Positions 18,797 through 27,345 of a stretch of 64,000 nt of DNA are shown in pieces. The notes under the pieces are model-generated. The model saw nothing but the letters and a program-made list of their open reading frames with translations, was not told the origin of the DNA and did not search any database. Source of the DNA: an uncultured Opitutales bacterium (GTDB lineage Bacteria; Verrucomicrobiota; Verrucomicrobiia; Opitutales; Seribacteraceae); the NCBI GenBank assembly GCA_905478775.1, contig CAJQKB010000036.1, forward strand, positions 1 to 64,000, given 5' to 3'. Position 1 is the first letter of the stretch. Each line of letters opens with the position of its first letter. The position numbers and the translations under genes are program-made.

Positions 18797-19587
18797 GTCC
18801 GATAGGTTCAAGTAATCAAAACAAGAAAATTTCTCTGCCTAAGTTGCTACCTAACATTTTCACCACTATTGGACTATGTTCTGGTTTGACGGGAATTCGT
18901 TTTGCACTGGATGGTAATTGGCAGAATGCAGTCTTTTGTATACTCGTTGCTGCATGCTTTGATATGATTGATGGCTTATCTGCAAGACTACTGAAAGCAT
19001 TTTCCCCTTTTGGTGCAGAACTTGATAGTCTTGCGGATACAATTAGCTTTGGTGTATCTCCGGCAATTATAACTTTTCTTTGGATTCGCGAACCTATTAT
19101 ATCAACAGATCAAGAATTTTTATTGGAATGGTATTGGATTCCATTTTTGTTTTATTCTGCATGCAATGCCTTCAGACTTGCTCGATTCAATGTCATGCAT
19201 ATGGGACAAACGGCCGAAAAAGAAAGTAAAAGCTACTTTTTAGGCGTACCTGCACCTGCCGCAGCGGGACTCGTTTTAATGCCACTTGGCCTCGATTTTA
19301 TTTTTGCTCGCTTTGATGTTAGTTTTACAACCTCTTCTTATCCAGTATTGATAATTTGTTGGGTCTTTTTAATTTCTTCTTTAATGATATCAAGGCTTCC
19401 TACTTTTTCATTTAGGAATGTGAGATTCAATGTTGCTTCCAATAAAGCACTCTTAGTACTTCTTGCGGTGTGCTTAGGAGTTTCTATCTTTATGAAAGAG
19501 ACATGGATTTTCTTATTCTCTGTCGGAGTGCTTTATTTTCTAAGTATTCCCATCGCTAGTATTGCTTCGAGAAAAGATAATATTTGA
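18793..19587 (+). CDS. pssA: CDP-diacylglycerol-serine O-phosphatidyltransferase
   Basis: The enzyme joins serine to CDP-diacylglycerol to form phosphatidylserine, the precursor of phosphatidylethanolamine. The full CDP-alcohol phosphotransferase motif is present near residues 56-81: D-x2-D-G-x2-A-R-x8-G-x3-D-x3-D, visible as DMIDGLSAR followed by FGAELDSLAD. The 264 residues form about eight membrane helices, and LPNIFTTIGLCSGL at the N-terminus is typical of the bacterial PssA type II group. No phosphatidylserine decarboxylase gene lies in the window. Confidence 0.9.
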   Translation: MSPIGSSNQNKKISLPKLLPNIFTTIGLCSGLTGIRFALDGNWQNAVFCILVAACFDMIDGLSARLLKAFSPFGAELDSLADTISFGVSPAIITFLWIREPIISTDQEFLLEWYWIPFLFYSACNAFRLARFNVMHMGQTAEKESKSYFLGVPAPAAAGLVLMPLGLDFIFARFDVSFTTSSYPVLIICWVFLISSLMISRLPTFSFRNVRFNVASNKALLVLLAVCLGVSIFMKETWIFLFSVGVLYFLSIPIASIASRKDNI

Positions 19588-19589
19588 AT

Positions 19590-20954
19590 TCAAGCGATCT
19601 TTTCAATCATTCTAATTGCTTCCGAATGATTGTTTTCCAAATCAAGCACGATTTTAAAGTGCATTTTTGCTTTTGAAGTATTTTTTAAGTTACATTCAAT
19701 TTTACCCAATTCGAAGTGAGATTCGCAGTGTTCCCAGTTATTATGACATGCTTTGGTAAACATCCTTTGAGCATCCTCGATTCGATTTTCTTTGATGAAA
19801 TGTAAGCCTAGCTCAAAATAAGATTCGAAATAATCAGGGTTTAATTTTATCGCAGCCGTAAGTATTTCTTCTTCCTTTTGGTGTATTTTTAATAATTTAT
19901 TAATTTGGTAATTTCTAATAATAATTTTCGATCGTAATTTTTTTTTCTTAAACGCAATTTTCAAATGTTTTCTAGCAAGAACGAAGTTAGAGGCTTCGCA
20001 GTAAAGATTAGATATAGTGTATTCATGTTGTTCTTCTAGAACGACAATTTCAGATGCAGTTTTAAGGTGTTTTATTGCTCTTTTGTGCTCTTTTTTTAAG
20101 GAGCAAATTTCTGCAATGTGCAGCAGGCAATTACTTTTTTTGACATCTAGGCTTAAAGCTTCAAGAAAGTATTTTTCTGCTTCGGCTGGTTTTTTGTAAT
20201 GCAGATTTATTATCGCAAGTTGATAGGCAGATTTACCTTTCGTTTCCTTATATCTATGAGCTTTTCTAAAGTTCGTAGAAGCTATTTTGATTTGTTTTCT
20301 AGAATGGTTCAATTTTCCAAGGTAATACCAAGGCACTCCGGAACTAGATTTGATTTTTGTTGCAGAATCAAAAAGCTTTTCAGCTTTTTGCAGATTTGTT
20401 TTAGAAATCGAATCTCTCTCGTGGTCATTTCCCGTAGTTTGCTCCATATAAATCCTTGCTAGGTCGATTATAGGTTTTATGTCATTGGGTAATAACTCAA
20501 TGGATATTTCGAGCAAAAGTATTTTTCTTCTTATTTCAGTTTCATCATTCAATAATTGTGAAAGTGAATAGTGAGATTCTCCATCCAAAGGGCAAAGATC
20601 AACAAGCTTTTCAAGGTAGGGAATCGCTTGATTTTCTTTTCTAGATTGAACTAATGTTTTATGTGCTAATTTATAAAATCTGACCTCATTAGAATCGCAT
20701 TGGATTGCTTTATCAATAAAGACAATCGCTTCCTCGTAATTTTGGGTTTCAAAATATAGCTTTGCTTGTAAAAAATAAAAAGATGAAACATTGCTAGTAT
20801 TAGAAAGTGCATTAGTAAGGATCACCTGTACCTCACTAAAGCTTTTCTTTTTTACTAGAATTTCACAAAGTTTTACAATGGATGGTAAATGTTGCGGATC
20901 ATTTTTAATTGCAACTTTTAAATGATAAATTGCTTTTTTTTCAATACTGTCCAA
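19590..20954 (-). CDS. TPR-repeat protein, last gene of the cyclase operon
   Basis: The protein has 454 residues of tetratricopeptide-like helical repeats over its whole length, more diverged than those of its upstream neighbour. It has no signal peptide or membrane helix, so it is probably a cytoplasmic protein-protein scaffold. The start is TTG 20954, one base after the upstream stop, with no ATG nearby in frame. Residues 171-187 hold a loop insertion like two found in the upstream TPR protein, which suggests common origin. Its partners are unknown; the neighbouring adenylate cyclase and coiled-coil rod are the obvious candidates. Confidence 0.8.
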   Translation of the reverse strand: MDSIEKKAIYHLKVAIKNDPQHLPSIVKLCEILVKKKSFSEVQVILTNALSNTSNVSSFYFLQAKLYFETQNYEEAIVFIDKAIQCDSNEVRFYKLAHKTLVQSRKENQAIPYLEKLVDLCPLDGESHYSLSQLLNDETEIRRKILLLEISIELLPNDIKPIIDLARIYMEQTTGNDHERDSISKTNLQKAEKLFDSATKIKSSSGVPWYYLGKLNHSRKQIKIASTNFRKAHRYKETKGKSAYQLAIINLHYKKPAEAEKYFLEALSLDVKKSNCLLHIAEICSLKKEHKRAIKHLKTASEIVVLEEQHEYTISNLYCEASNFVLARKHLKIAFKKKKLRSKIIIRNYQINKLLKIHQKEEEILTAAIKLNPDYFESYFELGLHFIKENRIEDAQRMFTKACHNNWEHCESHFELGKIECNLKNTSKAKMHFKIVLDLENNHSEAIRMIEKIA

Positions 20955-20955
20955 G

Positions 20956-22560
20956 TCAAGTTTTTCTTTTATTTGCTTTGTTGGTTTTCTCGTTCCCTCG
21001 GATACTTTTTTTACTCTTTGGTTGAGGATCTTTTTCTAATGCGTTTCTTGCATCCTTATTCATTAATAATATTGCTAAACTATAATGTGCTTTGGGGAAC
21101 TTAGGGTCTAGTTTAATTGCCTGTTCAAAATTATATAATGCAGTGGTATATTCCTTTTTTTCATAGAGGAGGATACCTAAACGGTAAAAAGCTTTCGCAA
21201 ATTTAGGATCAATTCTAATCGCATGCTTAAAGTGTTTTTCGGCCTCATCTAATTTTGGTTCTTTCAGTAGTGTACCATCATTTGATAGTCGCTCTCCAGT
21301 TGTCAGTAGTTTTGCAAACCAATAATGTGAGTCTGCCATATCAGACTTTATTTCAATTGCTGTTTCGTAATTCCTGACAGCTTGGTCATGCTCAGATGGA
21401 CTCTTCAGAATTCTTGCCAAATTGAAATAAGCATCCACATAATTCTGATCTACATCTGTGGCTTTTTGAAAGTGTATTTTTGCTTCATTGATATCACCGT
21501 TTTTTTCTGAGTGGTGTGCTAATTCATAAAAGGCAACTGCATACTCGGGATTGATTTCTAGAGCCTTAAAGAAGTGTTTCTTTGCGAGGGTAGGGTCATC
21601 ATCTTCTCTCAATAGCATTGCTAGATGGAAATGTGCCTCTGAATGAAGAGGATCAAATAAGACCGCTTTTTTAAGATTTTCTTCCGCTTTTTTCAATTCA
21701 CCAGACTCGCTCAGTATAACTCCGAGTCGAAAATGTGACAGTGCATTTTCTTGGTGAAATTTGAGCGATAAATTATAATGAGATTTCGCTTTTTCAATAT
21801 CTTTGGCTTCCTCATAAACATAGGCAATTAGATAATGTGCTTTTGAATATTCGGGATTGATGTTGAGAGTTTTTGTTAAATGCTCTTTTGCTTTTATGAA
21901 GTCTTTTTCAGTACAAAGAATTTTTGCCAAATTGTAATGCGCTTTCGCATGATCCTTATTAAGTTTAATAACAGCATTAAAGTGTAGTTTTGCTTCTGAA
22001 AGATTTGTTCTGTCTATGATTGTCCCTTCTTTATTAGTTGCAACGCCTCCGGATAGTAATTTCCCCATGGAGTAGTGTGCTTCTACATATTTTTCATCAA
22101 TATCCAATGCTGTTTCGTAGTTTTTTCTAGCATCTTCATAATCGTCTGCATTGGTCAATAAAGTGGCTTTGTGGTAATAAGCCGGAGCATAGTTTTGATT
22201 AATTTCGGTAACCTTATCAAAGTTGTTTTTAGCTTCTTCAATGTCTTTAATCTGAATTAATAATAATGCATAATTAAAATATGCATAAGCATAGTTCGGG
22301 TTAATTTCCAGTGAGTTTAGAAAGTGATTACGGGCATTTTCATGATCTCCATCCGCAGTCAGGGCAATTGCTAATTCGCATTGGGCTTCTGCAAAATCGT
22401 TATTAATGCTAACTGACTTCTTTAAGTTCTTTACAGATTCTTTAATCTCACCTTGTTCCTTGAGGAGCATACCCAGTTCGTAGTATGCTTCGGCGAACTC
22501 TGGATTTAGTGCAATTGCTTTTTCTAAGTGGATTTTGGCATTCATAGCTGTGGGTTCCAA
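20956..22560 (-). CDS. TPR-repeat protein
   Basis: The protein has 534 residues with about fourteen TPR units of 34 residues, for example AEAYYELGMLLKEQGEIKES and KAHYNLAKILCTEKDFIKAK. It ends in a basic, disordered-looking tail (about 505-534). Two units, at residues 169-186 and 419-436, carry a similar extra loop containing EGT or DGT; they are 250 residues apart, as if a block of TPRs had been duplicated. The start is TTG 22560, two bases after the cyclase stop, or ATG 22545. It is probably a cytoplasmic scaffold; its cargo is not known. Confidence 0.85.
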   Translation of the reverse strand: MEPTAMNAKIHLEKAIALNPEFAEAYYELGMLLKEQGEIKESVKNLKKSVSINNDFAEAQCELAIALTADGDHENARNHFLNSLEINPNYAYAYFNYALLLIQIKDIEEAKNNFDKVTEINQNYAPAYYHKATLLTNADDYEDARKNYETALDIDEKYVEAHYSMGKLLSGGVATNKEGTIIDRTNLSEAKLHFNAVIKLNKDHAKAHYNLAKILCTEKDFIKAKEHLTKTLNINPEYSKAHYLIAYVYEEAKDIEKAKSHYNLSLKFHQENALSHFRLGVILSESGELKKAEENLKKAVLFDPLHSEAHFHLAMLLREDDDPTLAKKHFFKALEINPEYAVAFYELAHHSEKNGDINEAKIHFQKATDVDQNYVDAYFNLARILKSPSEHDQAVRNYETAIEIKSDMADSHYWFAKLLTTGERLSNDGTLLKEPKLDEAEKHFKHAIRIDPKFAKAFYRLGILLYEKKEYTTALYNFEQAIKLDPKFPKAHYSLAILLMNKDARNALEKDPQPKSKKSIRGNEKTNKANKRKT

Positions 22561-22562
22561 TA

Positions 22563-24848
22563 CTATTTACTGGTCATTACCCATACTCCGTCCCAATCCC
22601 CCTTAGGTGGATTTTTTTTCATATGATCGCATCGGTCTAAATATAATTGGGCTGCCTTATCTTGCGGATTAATTTTTTGAACATTCTTAAATAATTTAAT
22701 TGCTTGATCCCATTTCCCTTCGTTCCATGATCGGTATCCGTCATTAAAAATACCGAGTGCGTCGACCAAGTTTGGGTAGGAGTTTTCATTATGAAAATCA
22801 AGCACCTCATAGATTCCAACTGGTTCTGTTTTACCTTTTACAATAACATAGTCTACCGGGCGGGTCCGATATGTTGCCTTCACTGCTTTATGGGTATATT
22901 CGCTAATTAAGATATGCGCACCATATTGCTTACAGGCACTTTCAATTCTGGCAGCGAGGTTCACCCCATCTCCAATAACAGTGTAGTCCATTCTTTTAGG
23001 CGACCCAATATTACCCGAAACTATGGAGTCAGTGTTTATCCCCATCCCATGATCTATGGGCATTTTGCCCTCTGATGCCCGCTTATCATTAAAGACATTT
23101 AAATCTGTCATCATTCGAATAGCAGCTCGAACTGCTCGATCTGGGTCATCATCGTGGGCAACAGGCGTCCCAAAGATACACATCATCGCATCTCCAATGA
23201 ATTTATCCAACATCCCTCCCTCGTCTGTGATGCAGTCCACCATGATTGTGAAGTAATCATTGAGTAGCTTTACCGTACCCTGTGCTCCGAGTTCCTCTGT
23301 AATTGTAGTAAAACTTCTCACATCAGAAAATAGTACTGTTCCAACGCTTTGTTTACCCCCCATTATATCATCTCCATCCCCAGCTGCCATAAGCTGATCA
23401 GCTAATTCTGGATCCATATACCTCGACATAGTAGACTTCATTCTTTTTTCGGAACTAATGTCTTCGATCATTAACATTGTGCCTAAGTTCTCATTTTTTT
23501 GTCCGAGTAGTGGCATTAAGGAAATATTTACCGATAGTTTTTCTCCTTCGATAGATAATTCTGCATCCAAAAACTCTTCCTGTTCTTCCACTAATTCTAA
23601 TTTTTTAAGCAACCAATCATTAGGACCCTCAAAAAATTCCTTTACTGGTTTTTCTAATATTTCTGATAAAATGGGGACTTTCAGAATTCGTAAACCGGCA
23701 CTGTTACAAGTTTTGATTACTCCATGTTCATCTAAAGTTAACACCGCATCGTGCATACTTGAAAGGATACTCTCCGAGTAATTTTTTTGATTTTGGACAT
23801 CATCGAAAAGCTTTGCATTCTCAATTCCCATCGATATCTGCGAAGTAAAAGCACCTAGTCGTTTTTCATCTTCAGAATTAAATGCCCCTCCTCTTTTATT
23901 GAGAACCTGGCTGACTCCAATCGTTTTACCTTCTTTATTGAGGACGGGCATGCAGAGGATAGACCGTGTGAAAAAGCCTGTCTGTTTGTCAAAACTTGGA
24001 TTAAAGCGTAAGTCCGCGTATGCATGGGGAATATTAACTGGCTTTGCGGATGTAAAAACAGTACCAGCAATACCTAAATGATTGGGGAATTTAATAACAG
24101 ACTTTTCATCAAGACCTTCTCCCACCTCAGTATATAATTCATTTGTTTTCTCATCGTTAATAAACAAAGTTGCTCTTTCGCAATCGAGCATCGTTGAAAT
24201 AGTGGTGATGATTTTTTGGAGTAGGGGGGTGAGCTCCAATTCAGAGGAAACCTGAGATACTACATCTAGAAATTCCAATTCCTGCTTTCGAGCTGCTTCG
24301 ATTTGCTCAACTATAATGTTTCCTTGAATTGCAATTGCAGCCTGTTCGGTCATCGCCTCAAGCAGGTCGAGGTCATCCTGTTCAAATTCTCCGTCAATTT
24401 TATTTAAAATCTGGGAAACACCAATTTCTTCCCCTGAAACAGTTCGGAGTGGAGCACAAAGAATACTTTTGGTTCGAAACCCTGTTCTTACATCAACCGC
24501 TTTGTTAAATCGGTCATCTTTATAAGCATCATGTATGATTGCACCTTTATTTTGTGTAAAAACCCATCCAGCGACGCCTTTTGTATTGAGAATTCTGATC
24601 TCTCTGCGAAAACTGCCTTGCGCAATTCTTGAATACAGTTCCCCAGTGGCAGCATCATTTAAAAAAATTGTACCTCTCTCTGCACCAATCGTCGAAGTGG
24701 TTATTTTGACAAGCGTTTCGAGAGCTTCGTCCAAGCTTTTTGTTTTGGCCAGGTCAGTGGTGACCTGCAGAAGCATGTCAGAAAATCTGGCTGTCCTTTT
24801 TGACTTTGGATGTGATTTTTTCTCTGTATTTTGATCTTTATCTTGCAT
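22563..24848 (-). CDS. GAF-GAF-PAS adenylate cyclase (class III)
   Basis: The 761-residue soluble signalling protein has two GAF sensor domains (about 45-190 and 205-350), a PAS-like domain (about 355-470) and a class III nucleotidyl cyclase domain (about 500-680). Metal-binding aspartates sit in VLFSDVRSF and GDAMMCIFG; the preceding DKFIGD contributes the purine-binding lysine; VIGDGVNLAARIES gives the transition-state Asn and Arg. The residue pattern predicts ATP and not GTP. The C-terminus has a TPR-like tail ending WDGVWVMTSK. The start overlaps the end of the coiled-coil gene by 11 bases. It probably makes cAMP in response to ligands bound by the GAF domains. Confidence 0.9.
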   Translation of the reverse strand: MQDKDQNTEKKSHPKSKRTARFSDMLLQVTTDLAKTKSLDEALETLVKITTSTIGAERGTIFLNDAATGELYSRIAQGSFRREIRILNTKGVAGWVFTQNKGAIIHDAYKDDRFNKAVDVRTGFRTKSILCAPLRTVSGEEIGVSQILNKIDGEFEQDDLDLLEAMTEQAAIAIQGNIIVEQIEAARKQELEFLDVVSQVSSELELTPLLQKIITTISTMLDCERATLFINDEKTNELYTEVGEGLDEKSVIKFPNHLGIAGTVFTSAKPVNIPHAYADLRFNPSFDKQTGFFTRSILCMPVLNKEGKTIGVSQVLNKRGGAFNSEDEKRLGAFTSQISMGIENAKLFDDVQNQKNYSESILSSMHDAVLTLDEHGVIKTCNSAGLRILKVPILSEILEKPVKEFFEGPNDWLLKKLELVEEQEEFLDAELSIEGEKLSVNISLMPLLGQKNENLGTMLMIEDISSEKRMKSTMSRYMDPELADQLMAAGDGDDIMGGKQSVGTVLFSDVRSFTTITEELGAQGTVKLLNDYFTIMVDCITDEGGMLDKFIGDAMMCIFGTPVAHDDDPDRAVRAAIRMMTDLNVFNDKRASEGKMPIDHGMGINTDSIVSGNIGSPKRMDYTVIGDGVNLAARIESACKQYGAHILISEYTHKAVKATYRTRPVDYVIVKGKTEPVGIYEVLDFHNENSYPNLVDALGIFNDGYRSWNEGKWDQAIKLFKNVQKINPQDKAAQLYLDRCDHMKKNPPKGDWDGVWVMTSK

Positions 24849-27216
24849 TGGTATCCTCTAATTCAGCCCGTAGTTCAATGATTGTTGCCTGCAGATCTTT
24901 AAACTCCATTGTTTTGATTTGGTTTTTTTTCTGCAAACTTTGTTCATGTAAATTCTTTTTTAAATCAATCTCATCTCTCAATGCATTTACCATGCTTTTA
25001 AAATGATTGATTTCTCGTTGTTGTGTCGAGACAGCTTTTTGTATGGCATCTTCTTTACTTATTTCTAATTTTTCTATTTCGTATCTTAGTGAAGTTACAT
25101 TTTCTCTCAATTGTTTAATTTCACTTGCTGCTAATGCGATACTTCTTTGCTTTTTATCTTCTTTCCTCTGCCTGAATTCGTCCATTTGGGTTCGTAAAGA
25201 TAATATAGATAACTTTAGAATCTCATTTTCTTTGTAAGTAGAAAAAACTGCTTTCTGTAAAGATTCTTCTTTTTCTATGCCCTTGAGATCTAATTCTTCT
25301 CTTAGTTGCGAAATATTAAGTTTCAAAAGTTTAATTTCACTTTCCCTGGAAGCAACTGCCTGCTGTATTGCATCCTGTTTGTCGAAAGTCAGTTTATCAA
25401 TTTTGTCTCTGCCTAGTGAAACGCTTTCTCTTAGCGTCTTTAATTCAATGGAAAATGAAGCTTCTACTTTTTGAACAATTTCGATTTCGTTGTGTTGTGC
25501 GTTTTCAAGTTCAAACCTTAAGTTTTTAATTGTATTTCTAAGGGAACTAATTTCAGTTTCGGATCTTGACAGGTTTCTCTGAATTTTATCCTCCGTGCGA
25601 GATTTTGATAATTCTAGTTGGTCGCGTAAGTTTTGTAAGGAATTCTTTAATTGGTTAATCTCGTTAAGAGAACTTGAGTAGGCATTCTGTACATTTTCTT
25701 CTTCTTTAATTTGTGCCCTATCTAGTTCATCACGCAAAGAAGAACTTAATTCCTTGAGGGAGCGAATGTCGTTTTCTTTTGTAGCAATGGCTCGTTGTAC
25801 TTCTGCTGCTGTATCTAACTGTGCTTTCTCCAGTTGATTTCTTAGAGTGACTAAAGAACCCTTTAATTGATTAATTTCTTTGTTAGACAGTGAGACTGCT
25901 TCTTGGACTGATTGTTCCTTTTCAATAGTGCTCTTTTCTAGTTCCTCTCTTAGTTCTGAAACGGTGCTTTGAAGTGTCCTTGTTAAAATATTTGCCTCCG
26001 CAGTAGCTTTCTGAACTTTATCCTCCTCCCTTGCTTTAGAATTTTCTAAATTATTACGAACCATTGATAAAGAATTTTTTAATTGTTGAATTTCGCTCTG
26101 TGCAGTGGAAACAGCAAGTTGCACAGATTCGTCTTTTTCAATTATTACTCTTTCTAGTTCTACTCTAATTTCCGAAATCGTTCTTTTTAATGAGCTTATC
26201 TCTTTTTGGGCAGTGGCACTTGCTTTTTGAATTCGATCCTCTTCTCTTGCTTTTGAAAGCTCTAGGTTGTCACGGGATAAAGAAAGAGATGCCTTTAGCT
26301 GACGAATTTCATCCTGTCCAAGTGCTACCGCTTTTTGAACATTGATTGCTTCTTTAGAAAGTGTATTTTCCAGTTCTACCCGTAGGTGTTGGATTGTTGA
26401 TTTGAGTGAATTGATTTCTCTGGAATTGGAACTGTTTATTTTTTGAACTTTTTCATCTTGTTCGTTTTGGTGTCTTTCCAATTTTTCTCTGGCTAACAAG
26501 AGTGTTGCTTTTAGTGAAGCGACTTCAGAAATATTAGTTGAATTAATTTTTTGTATTGCATCAAGTTTACGGTTTTCTGCTCCCTCCACCTCCATGCGCA
26601 AGGCCTTAATTGTTTTCTTCAGGTCATTGATCTCATTGAGTGAAGAAGAGCGAGTTTTTTGGAGCTTTTCTTCATTATCTGATTGGATGGACTCGATTTT
26701 TTCTCGCAGTGACTGTGACGATTTTTGCAATTGTTGAATTTCTTGCTGAGCGCTCCGTTTGGCTTTTTGTTCAATATCACTTTTTTCTGCCTCTGATTGG
26801 TCTAATGCATGACGAATTTCCAAAAGGCTTTTCTTTAGTCCTAGGTTTAATTGATTTTCCTGACCAATTGCTTTTTGTATGGTTTCTTCTGATTTTGAAC
26901 GGGTAATTTCAAGTTCTAACCTTAAGTTTTTAATTACTTCTTTTAGCTGGTTTTCATTTTGAATGTTGGATGATCGAATCGATTGTTTTTCATCCTCTGC
27001 TACGCCAGCAATTTTTTCATTTTCATCTCTTTGCTTTTCGATAATCTGCTTTAAATCTTTGATTTCTTTTGAAAACTCTAAAGTATTGGATTGTAATACG
27101 GAAAGTTGTTCATCAGATGCCCTTTCTAACTCAGTTCTAAGATTTAAAATCGTTTGTTTAAGAAAACGATTTTCCTGAGTGAGTAATCCAGCCTCTTCTT
27201 GAGATAATTGAGACAT
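24838..27216 (-). CDS. Coiled-coil rod protein with exact 36-residue repeats
   Basis: I recognise no named family. After 15 leading residues the 792-residue chain consists of 21 consecutive 36-residue units plus one partial unit of 21, with no insertion or deletion. The consensus unit begins IxxLKxxIxxLRxELE, and its second half has the form xxxxxExxVQKAxxSxxxE. Thirty-six residues are ten turns of an undistorted alpha helix, so a long straight rod is predicted, roughly 110 nm if fully helical and continuous. There is no signal peptide or membrane helix, so it is cytoplasmic. It is first in the four-gene operon with the adenylate cyclase and TPR proteins, which suggests a scaffold or cytoskeletal element. 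Confidence 0.85.
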   Translation of the reverse strand: MSQLSQEEAGLLTQENRFLKQTILNLRTELERASDEQLSVLQSNTLEFSKEIKDLKQIIEKQRDENEKIAGVAEDEKQSIRSSNIQNENQLKEVIKNLRLELEITRSKSEETIQKAIGQENQLNLGLKKSLLEIRHALDQSEAEKSDIEQKAKRSAQQEIQQLQKSSQSLREKIESIQSDNEEKLQKTRSSSLNEINDLKKTIKALRMEVEGAENRKLDAIQKINSTNISEVASLKATLLLAREKLERHQNEQDEKVQKINSSNSREINSLKSTIQHLRVELENTLSKEAINVQKAVALGQDEIRQLKASLSLSRDNLELSKAREEDRIQKASATAQKEISSLKRTISEIRVELERVIIEKDESVQLAVSTAQSEIQQLKNSLSMVRNNLENSKAREEDKVQKATAEANILTRTLQSTVSELREELEKSTIEKEQSVQEAVSLSNKEINQLKGSLVTLRNQLEKAQLDTAAEVQRAIATKENDIRSLKELSSSLRDELDRAQIKEEENVQNAYSSSLNEINQLKNSLQNLRDQLELSKSRTEDKIQRNLSRSETEISSLRNTIKNLRFELENAQHNEIEIVQKVEASFSIELKTLRESVSLGRDKIDKLTFDKQDAIQQAVASRESEIKLLKLNISQLREELDLKGIEKEESLQKAVFSTYKENEILKLSILSLRTQMDEFRQRKEDKKQRSIALAASEIKQLRENVTSLRYEIEKLEISKEDAIQKAVSTQQREINHFKSMVNALRDEIDLKKNLHEQSLQKKNQIKTMEFKDLQATIIELRAELEDTNAR
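24904..27171 (-). repeat. Twenty-one tandem 108-bp coding units (36 codons each)
   Basis: Each unit is exactly 108 bases. Units are diverged in DNA, so they are ancient and not a recent slippage array. Alternate units resemble each other more than neighbours do: units 9, 11 and 15 share an (S)KAREED-type segment, while 10, 12, 18 and 20 share an IEKxxSVQxAVS-type segment. This implies a 72-residue (216-base) higher-order repeat over part of the array. Confidence 0.8.
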
Positions 27217-27261
27217 AATGGACTTTTAGCACATAGATTAGAGGACAAATTTGCAAACAAT

Positions 27262-27328
27262 AAGATTTAAGAAATTAATTTTGCTTGCAAAGATATCATC
27301 AAAGATTTTGCTTAATTTTTCTAATCTT
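27262..27328. promoter_or_regulatory. Imperfect inverted repeat in the divergent promoter region
   Basis: Between the rod operon and the divergent lipoprotein gene, the arm at 27262-27278 (AAGATTTAAGAAATTAA) and the arm at 27312-27328 are inverted copies, matching at 14 of 17 positions, with 33 bases between. The spacer repeats TTTTGCTT twice. This could be an operator shared by both transcripts, but the region is AT-rich and chance similarity is possible. Confidence 0.3.
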
Positions 27329-27345
27329 ATCCATTACCCCGATAA

